Assembly (NCBI GenBank): GCA_018648925.1
Contig: JABGQE010000019.1
Location: 1 to 10,159 of the forward strand
DNA: 10,159 nt
Source of the DNA: a bacterium
GTDB lineage: Bacteria; Patescibacteriota; Minisyncoccia; Phycocordibacterales; UBA2163
Direction: 5' to 3'
The translations under genes and the position numbers were made by a program. Shown here one piece after another: positions 1 to 5,028 of the stretch (positions are counted from its first letter, which is position 1; every line of letters begins with the position of its first letter). Under the pieces are notes generated by a model, which worked only from the letters and a program-made list of their open reading frames with translations, had not been told where the DNA came from and did not search any database.

Positions 1-644
1 TCTGCTTCTTGCTTAGACTTCCCTTCTCCCTCTCCTGCTTTTTCATCACCCAAGTACACACCAACTACAAAGTTTTTAGCGTGGTCTGGCCCTACTTCCT
101 GCACTGTTTTGTATTGTGGAGTAATGCTCATCTTCTCCTGAGCTACCTCTTGGAAGCGACTCTTAGCATCTTGCCATAGCCCCTTTTCTACTATTTCATC
201 AGTGAGTGGTAATAAGTTTTTTGCTATAAAATCTTTTGCATTTTCATATCCACCATCAAGATAAAGTGCACCGACAAATGACTCAAAAGTATTTGCGAGT
301 ATATATTGTCTTGCGCGCCCTGTGTCTTTTGCTTCTCCTTTTGAAAGCAGTAAGAAATCATTCATACCGAGCCCGCCGGCAACATTTGAAAGTGTAATAG
401 TGTTAACAAGCGCTGCTCTGTATGAAGTCAGATCCCCTTCTGGCTTTTTAGGATACTTTGCAAAAAGAAATTCTGTGACCACAAGCTCGAGCACCGCGTC
501 TCCCAAGAATTCTAACCGTTCATTATGATTCATCTTAAGACCTTTGTTCTCATTTAAATATGAGCGATGCAAAAATGCCTGCATAAGCAAGTCTTTGTCT
601 TTAAAAGTGATATTTAATTTTTCTTCAAATTTTGAAAAATCCAT
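1..644 (-). CDS. rnc: Ribonuclease III, 3' end cut by window edge
   Basis: RNase III cleaves double-stranded RNA with Mg2+ and matures rRNA and some mRNAs in the cytoplasm. The visible 214 codons begin at ATG (complement of 642-644) and run off the left edge without a stop. The nuclease domain covers roughly residues 1-150, with the signature HNERLEFLGDAVLELV at 40-55. By family alignment its metal or structural acidic residues are E42, E45, D49, E70 and E121. The stretch ILANTFESFVGALYLDGG (115-132) is the second catalytic segment, and it carries Asn118 where E. coli has Asp114. A double-stranded RNA-binding domain starts near residue 157 and shows PQYKTVQEVGPDHAKNF and GEGKSKQEA, with its last helix beyond the window. 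The start lies 1 nt after the nusB-Nudix stop and has no Shine-Dalgarno sequence, so translation is probably coupled. Identity is secure; full activity is less certain because of Asn118. Confidence 0.96.
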   Translation of the reverse strand, partial: MDFSKFEEKLNITFKDKDLLMQAFLHRSYLNENKGLKMNHNERLEFLGDAVLELVVTEFLFAKYPKKPEGDLTSYRAALVNTITLSNVAGGLGMNDFLLLSKGEAKDTGRARQYILANTFESFVGALYLDGGYENAKDFIAKNLLPLTDEIVEKGLWQDAKSRFQEVAQEKMSITPQYKTVQEVGPDHAKNFVVGVYLGDEKAGEGEGKSKQEA

Positions 645-645
645 A

Positions 646-1563
646 TTATTTCTTAAGTAATATATTTACTGCCTTTGTTACTATCGGCAAAATATCATCA
701 TAAAAGTTAAGTTCTGCAATGTCTTCTAGTTTGAACCATTTAGCATCATCAAGCCCACCCTTCTCTGCAAGCTTTAGTTCTGTAAATTTTGATTCTGCCA
801 AAAAGTATACGACTTGTTTTCTCATTTTACCAATCTCTGGATCAGATGCTATGTATTCATTTTCTCCAAGCTTATCTTTGATTTCAATTTTTATACCAAG
901 CTCTTCTTTTATCTTTTTTGCTGTACCTTTTTCTGTGTCATCTTTCTCATCTATGCCACCTTTTGATAGTGTCCAGTGCCCAAACACATCGTGCACCAAA
1001 GCAAGCTGAATATCATCACCGTCTTTTGCATATATTACAGCACCACCAAGCCTCTTAATAGGCATTTTCTCATACGGTACATCTTCTATCTTCTTTTTAG
1101 TTTTCTTTTTAGAGACTTCGTCTTTACCTGGTTCACCCATCTCTTTATACACTGCTCCGAGTACTCCGTTTACAAATCGCCCACTGCTTTCCCCGCCGAA
1201 AGTCTTAGCAAGTTCTATAGCTTCGTTTATAGCTACCTTTGCAGGTACTTCCTTTCTATCTGCGAATAAAAGCTCAAACAAGCCTATTCTTAAGATATTT
1301 CTATCAACAATTGAGATCTTATCAATAGGCCATTCTGGTGCTGCCTTTTCTATGATATCGTCTATGTCTTTTCTCTTTTCAAGAATATTATCCAACAGCT
1401 CCTGTACAAAAGAAAAATCACCCATACCAGGGGCGAATTCTTCAGTGTTCCGCAAGAGTGCGGTTTTAGTATCTTTTATTTTTGTTTTTCCACTGACAAG
1501 ACCATTGAAATCTAATTCAAACAATGTCTGCATTACTATTGATCTAGAAAGGTGCCTATTCAT
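646..1563 (-). CDS. nusB: NusB antitermination domain fused to a C-terminal Nudix domain
   Basis: Residues 1-142 are a complete NusB/RNA-binding helical domain. The N-terminal segment reads RSIVMQTLFELDFNG, and the family hallmarks appear in order: DRNILRIGLFELLF (87-100), EVPAKVAINEAIELAK (105-120) and GRFVNGVLGAVY (128-139). NusB acts with NusE/S10 on boxA RNA during rRNA transcription. A Lys-rich linker (about 147-160) leads to a Nudix domain (about 168-305) beginning KRLGGAVIYAK, with GHWTLSKGG at 195-203 resembling the WxxPKG entry of Ap4A-type Nudix proteins. The Nudix box (202-224) is degenerate: G202 and E220, E221, G223, I224 are kept, but the usual E is D208 and the RE pair is K216-K217. 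At 305 aa it is about twice the length of ordinary NusB. It lies 46 nt downstream of rpmF and 1 nt before rnc, so it is probably the middle gene of an rpmF-nusB-rnc operon. A weak -10-like TAAGAT sits 8 nt before the ATG. What the Nudix half acts on, if anything, is unknown. Confidence 0.95.
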   Translation of the reverse strand: MNRHLSRSIVMQTLFELDFNGLVSGKTKIKDTKTALLRNTEEFAPGMGDFSFVQELLDNILEKRKDIDDIIEKAAPEWPIDKISIVDRNILRIGLFELLFADRKEVPAKVAINEAIELAKTFGGESSGRFVNGVLGAVYKEMGEPGKDEVSKKKTKKKIEDVPYEKMPIKRLGGAVIYAKDGDDIQLALVHDVFGHWTLSKGGIDEKDDTEKGTAKKIKEELGIKIEIKDKLGENEYIASDPEIGKMRKQVVYFLAESKFTELKLAEKGGLDDAKWFKLEDIAELNFYDDILPIVTKAVNILLKK

Positions 1564-1609
1564 ATATTAATATCTTACAATACTAACATTTTATATATTA
1601 AATTTAAAA

Positions 1610-1906
1610 CTATTTCTTGGATAACTCTGCCGCATTAAGAACCTTGTCTTCTATTTGCTCAGGTTCTGGTGTTGCTTCTTCTCCTCGTGCTTTAGCTTTT
1701 GCCTTTGCTTTTTCTTGTTTCTTTTCAATTTTAGCTGCCATATCTACCACTACTCTACCTCTGTATCTACCGCAAGATGCACACATAGTGTGACGCTTTG
1801 TAGGAGATTTACAGTCTGGACATGAAGAAAGACGCGGCTCTTTTAGCGCGTGATGTGACCGCCTATTGGCAGTGTGGCTTCTTGTATGTCTCATCCTTAC
1901 TGTCAT
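1610..1906 (-). CDS. rpmF: Ribosomal protein bL32 with long charged C-terminal extension
   Basis: L32 is a small zinc-ribbon protein of the large ribosomal subunit. The N-terminal basic region (MTVRMRHTRSHTANRRSHHA) matches the L32 pattern of a basic tail followed by RRSHHAL. Two CxxC knuckles, C29-x2-C32 and C42-x2-C45, form the zinc site, and CGRYRGRVVVD follows at 45-55 as expected. Ordinary L32 ends near residue 57-60. Here about 40 more residues follow: a Lys/Ala/Glu-rich run (AKAKAKARGEE at about 68-77) and an end reading NAAELSKK. M1 is preferred to M5 because it gives the normal spacing to the basic motif and the best fit to the upstream promoter. The gene heads the minus-strand unit rpmF > nusB-Nudix > rnc and has its own promoter in the 41-nt gap after rnhB. 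Confidence 0.95.
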   Translation of the reverse strand: MTVRMRHTRSHTANRRSHHALKEPRLSSCPDCKSPTKRHTMCASCGRYRGRVVVDMAAKIEKKQEKAKAKAKARGEEATPEPEQIEDKVLNAAELSKK

Positions 1907-1915
1907 ATAAAGAGT

Positions 1916-1944
1916 ACTATACCAAAAACTACCATTTTTGGCAA
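1916..1944 (-). promoter_or_regulatory. Sigma70-type promoter of rpmF
   Basis: Read on the minus strand, TTGCCA (1939-1944) is a -35 box with five of six consensus bases. A 17-bp spacer leads to TATAGT (1916-1921), also five of six, which is preceded by TGG and so doubles as an extended -10. Predicted transcription start is near 1909, about 3 nt before the rpmF ATG, giving an almost leaderless mRNA. This is the most conventional promoter in the window, fitting a ribosomal protein gene. The call is from sequence only. Confidence 0.7.
1922..1941. repeat. Perfect 7-bp inverted repeat filling the rpmF promoter spacer
   Basis: CCAAAAA (1922-1928) and TTTTTGG (1935-1941) are perfect complements around a 6-nt centre. 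The palindrome fills the spacer of the rpmF promoter, starts next to the -10 box and covers half of the -35 box. It could be an operator, or a stem at the 3' end of rnhB mRNA. No U-tract follows on either strand, so it is a poor intrinsic terminator. Confidence 0.5.
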
Positions 1945-1947
1945 ATC

Positions 1948-2541
1948 CTAGAGCTTTTTGAGGAAACTACGCCTATGGATATTACAGAGACCATGCTCTT
2001 TTATCATCTCATAATGTACTTTTGTCCCATATCCTTTATGCTTTTCAAAATTATACTCTGGGTATTTTTTAGCAAGTTTTACTATATACCTGTCTCTACT
2101 TACTTTCGCTACTATTGAGGCTAGTGATATCACAGGCTCTTTCTCATCCCCTTTTATGATAGTCTCCTGATTTTCAAACTCATAAGGCGCTTTCAGATTA
2201 CCATCAAGAAGCACCAGACACTCCTGTGGCTTTAATTTAAATCCAGTAAAGATTTTCTCAATCGCTATATTTATCGCAGGTACGATACCTTTAGTATCTA
2301 TTACTTTATTACTTGAAAACGCTACTGAACTTTTAAGTGGTAGCTTTTGAATATTTTCAAACCATTCTTCCCTTTTCTTTTCACTTAATTTTTTAGAATC
2401 TCGTCCGGCAAGAGTATCTTTGCTTTCTTTCTTAAATTTTTCATATTCATCATACTCAAAAAGCACAGCACCCACTGATACTGGACCAGCGAGAGGTCCT
2501 CGCCCCGCTTCATCTATTCCTATAACGTATTTGTATTCCAC
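1948..2541 (-). CDS. rnhB: Ribonuclease HII
   Basis: RNase HII nicks the RNA strand of RNA-DNA hybrids and removes misincorporated ribonucleotides. At 197 aa it is normal length for the family. The N-terminal catalytic motif GIDEAGRGPLAGPV (8-21) provides D10, E11 and the G13-R14-G15 loop that senses the ribose. The third acidic residue is D113 in LVLLDGNLKAP, and the fourth is D150 in ASIVAKVSRDR. HKGYGTKVHYE (168-178) gives the conserved Tyr region. The start codon is GTG (complement of 2539-2541), since the next upstream in-frame triplets reach a TGA without another start. No Shine-Dalgarno sequence precedes it. Instead an extended -10 ends exactly 6 nt upstream, which suggests a leaderless transcript. 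It is followed by rpmF on the same strand after 41 nt. Confidence 0.96.
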   Translation of the reverse strand: MEYKYVIGIDEAGRGPLAGPVSVGAVLFEYDEYEKFKKESKDTLAGRDSKKLSEKKREEWFENIQKLPLKSSVAFSSNKVIDTKGIVPAINIAIEKIFTGFKLKPQECLVLLDGNLKAPYEFENQETIIKGDEKEPVISLASIVAKVSRDRYIVKLAKKYPEYNFEKHKGYGTKVHYEMIKEHGLCNIHRRSFLKKL

Positions 2542-2547
2542 CCAACA

Positions 2548-2556
2548 AGTATATCA
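2548..2556 (-). promoter_or_regulatory. Extended -10 promoter of rnhB, leaderless type
   Basis: The minus strand reads TGATATACT, an extended -10 (TGn plus TATACT). TATACT ends 6 nt before the GTG of rnhB, so the expected first transcribed base is position 2541, the G of the start codon. No -35 match is found at 16-18 bp spacing. Confidence 0.6.
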
Positions 2557-2576
2557 TTTACTGCTGATGTACGGAC

Positions 2577-2595
2577 TTGACACGTTTGATATAAT
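2577..2595 (+). promoter_or_regulatory. Promoter of the DUF3179-TlpA-CcdA cluster
   Basis: TGATATAAT (2587-2595) is a perfect extended -10 with a consensus TATAAT. A consensus TTGACA lies at 2577-2582, only 7 bp upstream of TATAAT, too close to act as a normal -35. The same arrangement recurs before gdhA. Predicted start is near 2602, giving a 22-nt leader without a Shine-Dalgarno sequence. A second -10-like hexamer, TAAAAT (2612-2617), ends exactly 6 nt before the ATG and could give a leaderless mRNA instead. The choice cannot be made from sequence. Confidence 0.6.
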
Positions 2596-2623
2596 ATAAG
2601 AATAAATAAGCTAAAATAAATAT

Positions 2624-3688
2624 ATGAAATTCCCTATCATTGTATTAATAATAATCGTAATTGGAGTAGGCTTTCTTTTCTATAAAAGTAGGGGTCAATT
2701 CCCTATCCCCGAAGGTGACAGTGTAGAAGTTTTTGTAGAAGAAGAAAGTCAAGGGTTACCTAAAATTACAGATGAACAAAAAAATATATTGGAGTCTAAA
2801 GAAAATAATATGAATAAATCATCAAGAACAATATTAGAGACAGATGGTATACAACATTCTATACCATTAAATGAAATCCTCTCTGGTGGGCCTGGTAAAG
2901 ACGGCATACCGTCAATTGATAATCCGAAATTTATTTCTGTAAAAGATGCTGATGAATATTTAAAAGATACTGACGTGGGGCTTGGGCTTGTATTAAATGG
3001 TGTTGAGAGATTCTATCCTTACCAAGTGCTCGTATGGCATGAGATAGTAAATGACAATATTGCAAACGAAAGAGTGCTTGTAACATACTGCCCACTTTGT
3101 GCGACAGGTATCGTATTTGACCCTAAGGTAGGTGGAGTGCCACAAGAGTTTGGAGTATCAGGAAAACTCTGGCAGTCAAACTTGCTTATGTACAACAGAA
3201 CAGCAATTGAAGAGGATGAATCGCTCTGGTCACAAGTCCTAGGTGAAGCAGTGCTTGGCGTATCAACAGGACAGAAGTTAAAGGTGCTTCCTGCAGACAC
3301 AGTACAATACGGGCCATGGAAAAAAGCCCATCCAAATACTGAAATACTCTCACGCGAAACTGGAGCCATAAGGAGCTACGGCCGTGATCCATATGGCGAC
3401 TACTATACAGACGAATCAGTAAGCTTTGGAGCTACATTTAACGACGACAGACTACATCCTAAAGCGTTTGTATTAGGGATTGAGATTGACAGCGAGTTCA
3501 AAGCGTATCATCAAGATGCACTGAAAGTTGGTAATACAAAAGATACTTTCGCTGGTAAAAATATAGAAATCAACAGAGATGAAGCTGGTATTGTAGAGAT
3601 GACAAGCGACAGTGAACCAATACCGCATATAGATGGCTTTTGGTTCTCATGGCTTGCAGTACACCCCGAAACAGAATTATTAAAATAA
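2624..3688 (+). CDS. DUF3179 family membrane-anchored protein with CPLC motif
   Basis: The first 20 residues form one hydrophobic segment (FPIIVLIIIVIGVGFLFY, 3-20) with no lipobox or obvious cleavage site, so the protein is probably anchored with its body outside the membrane. After a variable acidic linker (about 28-75), residues about 92-352 match the DUF3179 family. Landmarks are GKDGIPSIDNPKFISV (91-106), VWHEIVND (137-144), VTYCPLCATGIVFD (153-166), SNLLMYNR (185-192), ESLWSQVLGEAVLG (199-212) and KKAHPNTEILS (233-243). C156 and C159 form a CxxC pair, the only cysteines in the protein. A segment near 284-300 (LGIEIDSEFKAYHQDAL) resembles the one at 120-136, hinting at two related halves. 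The biochemical role of the family is not established. Its neighbours, a TlpA-like thioredoxin and CcdA, suggest that the CPLC pair takes part in or needs thiol-disulfide exchange. The family call is firm; the function is inferred. Confidence 0.88.
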   Translation: MKFPIIVLIIIVIGVGFLFYKSRGQFPIPEGDSVEVFVEEESQGLPKITDEQKNILESKENNMNKSSRTILETDGIQHSIPLNEILSGGPGKDGIPSIDNPKFISVKDADEYLKDTDVGLGLVLNGVERFYPYQVLVWHEIVNDNIANERVLVTYCPLCATGIVFDPKVGGVPQEFGVSGKLWQSNLLMYNRTAIEEDESLWSQVLGEAVLGVSTGQKLKVLPADTVQYGPWKKAHPNTEILSRETGAIRSYGRDPYGDYYTDESVSFGATFNDDRLHPKAFVLGIEIDSEFKAYHQDALKVGNTKDTFAGKNIEINRDEAGIVEMTSDSEPIPHIDGFWFSWLAVHPETELLK

Positions 3689-3690
3689 CA

Positions 3691-3707
3691 GCGCGGGAGA
3701 AGAGCGC
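3691..3707 (+). promoter_or_regulatory. Short GCGC inverted repeat around an SD-like GGGAG before tlpA-like gene
   Basis: GCGC at 3691-3694 and 3704-3707 could pair as a 4-bp stem whose 9-nt loop, GGGAGAAGA, holds the only good Shine-Dalgarno-like sequence I see before a start in this window. GGGAG ends about 16 nt before the ATG at 3716, which is long if unfolded; folding would change the distance. The stem is short, so this is tentative. Confidence 0.25.
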
Positions 3708-3715
3708 AGAAAATT

Positions 3716-4252
3716 ATGAAAGCAATTATAACTATAGTAATTATATTAGTAATAGGAGGAGGTTTTCTTATATTACGGAATGGAGATACTGGAGAAATTA
3801 CCGCAGTAGAAGATAAGGCATCTGAGGAAACTAAATACGATAAAGTGCCAGACCTTAGTTTTGTAGACTACGAAGGAAATTCATTCAAATTAAGTGATCT
3901 TCAAGGAAAACCTCACGTGATAAATTCATGGGCAGTATGGTGTCCTTTCTGTAGAGCTGAGCTTGAAGACTTTGCATTACTGCAAGAAGAGTTTGGTGAT
4001 GAGATTACAGTCGTAGCAATAGACAGACAAGAATCTCTTGAAAAGGCAAAAGGCTTTACAGATGAGATAAGTGTTACAGAGAGAATGACATTTTTATTAG
4101 ACTCAAAAGATGCATTTTATAAAAGCATCGGTGGATTCTCTATGCCAGAGACTATATTTGTAGATGCAGACGGAAATATAATGGTACACAAAAGAGGTCC
4201 AATGGCACTTGATGAAATGCGAGAAAAAATGAACGCTATTATTAATAACTAA
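3716..4252 (+). CDS. TlpA-like membrane-anchored thiol-disulfide oxidoreductase
   Basis: This 178-aa thioredoxin-fold protein belongs to the TlpA/ResA/redoxin group. Residues 3-20 are a hydrophobic signal anchor without a lipobox cysteine, placing the domain outside the cytoplasmic membrane. The fold starts near VPDLSFVDYEGNSFKLSDL (44-62), as in AhpC/TSA-type proteins. The active site is W75-C76-P77-F78-C79 in SWAVWCPFCRAELEDF. The cis-proline is P144 in GGFSMPETIFVDADGNI. These are all the elements of a working dithiol oxidoreductase, and C76 and C79 are its only cysteines. The gene begins 27 nt after the DUF3179 gene and ends 6 nt before ccdA, so the three are almost certainly co-transcribed. 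By analogy with CcdA-ResA and CcdA-CcsX pairs it would receive electrons from CcdA and reduce a partner outside the membrane. The partner is not shown by the sequence; DUF3179 is the obvious candidate. Confidence 0.92.
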   Translation: MKAIITIVIILVIGGGFLILRNGDTGEITAVEDKASEETKYDKVPDLSFVDYEGNSFKLSDLQGKPHVINSWAVWCPFCRAELEDFALLQEEFGDEITVVAIDRQESLEKAKGFTDEISVTERMTFLLDSKDAFYKSIGGFSMPETIFVDADGNIMVHKRGPMALDEMREKMNAIINN

Positions 4253-4258
4253 AATATT

Positions 4259-5026
4259 ATGTTTGAGACAATAAGTATAGGATTTTTATTATCATCTTTC
4301 TTTGCAGGACTTCTTACATTTCTTGCACCTTGTACGCTACCGCTTGTACCTGCGTATTTAGGGTTTATAAGTGGAGTATCTGAGGAAGATGCACAAGACC
4401 CTGAGAAAGGAAAAGCTGCGCGTAAAAAAATATTCCGAAACGGTGTATTTTTTATCTTAGGATTTGCATTAGTGTTTATAATCTTCGGCACCTTAGCTGG
4501 ACTCTTTGGTCAAGCTCTTGCACCATTTAGACTTTGGTTTGGGCGTGTTGGTGGAGGGCTTGTGATAATCTTCGGACTCTTTATGCTTGGAGCATTTAAT
4601 CTAAACTTCCTTCAAAGAGAGAGACGTTTCAAAATACCTAAATGGCTCACCATCGGTAAGTCATCAAGCTCGTTTGTCATAGGAGGAGCATTTGCATTTG
4701 GATGGACACCCTGTGTTGGCCCTATACTTGGCTCAATCCTCTTACTTGCATCTACTACTACGACAGCCATACAAGGCGCTATAATGCTCACTGTCTTCTC
4801 TCTAGGGCTTGCTATACCGTTTCTAGCGATAGCGCTAGGCTTCTCTCACGCCACACAATACATAACCAAACTTTCCAAATACCTCAAAGTAGTTTCATAT
4901 ATCGGAGGAGTATTCTTGATAATATTAGGACTCTTGCTCGTGACGGACAACTTCAGTTTAACAGTCCAATACGGTTATCAATTCTTTGACTTCATAAATT
5001 ACGACGGACTACTAAACTTCCTGTAG
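4259..5026 (+). CDS. ccdA: CcdA/DsbD-type transmembrane electron carrier
   Basis: CcdA passes reducing equivalents from cytoplasmic thioredoxin across the membrane to extracytoplasmic thioredoxin-like proteins. The 255-aa protein has about six hydrophobic segments (near 5-37, 62-84, 96-116, 138-164, 171-194 and 210-228), matching the DsbD-beta/CcdA core. The two redox cysteines stand in their diagnostic settings: C25 in TFLAPCTLPLVPAYLGFISG (20-39) and C152 in FGWTPCVGPILGS (147-159). Both PC motifs are kept, and the helix pairs containing them show the internal pseudo-symmetry of the family. A charged loop (41-60) connects the first two helices. It starts 6 nt after the TlpA-like gene without a Shine-Dalgarno sequence, consistent with translational coupling. 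Its stop is 2 nt from the converging gdhA stop, and I see no convincing terminator between them. Confidence 0.95.
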   Translation: MFETISIGFLLSSFFAGLLTFLAPCTLPLVPAYLGFISGVSEEDAQDPEKGKAARKKIFRNGVFFILGFALVFIIFGTLAGLFGQALAPFRLWFGRVGGGLVIIFGLFMLGAFNLNFLQRERRFKIPKWLTIGKSSSSFVIGGAFAFGWTPCVGPILGSILLLASTTTTAIQGAIMLTVFSLGLAIPFLAIALGFSHATQYITKLSKYLKVVSYIGGVFLIILGLLLVTDNFSLTVQYGYQFFDFINYDGLLNFL

Positions 5027-5028
5027 AA

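Noticed and set aside
2577..2605. TTGACA at 2577 paired with a -10 at normal 17-bp spacing
   Set aside because: The hexamer at that spacing (near 2600-2605) reads GAATAA, a poor -10, while a perfect extended -10 lies closer; the classical pairing is not supported.
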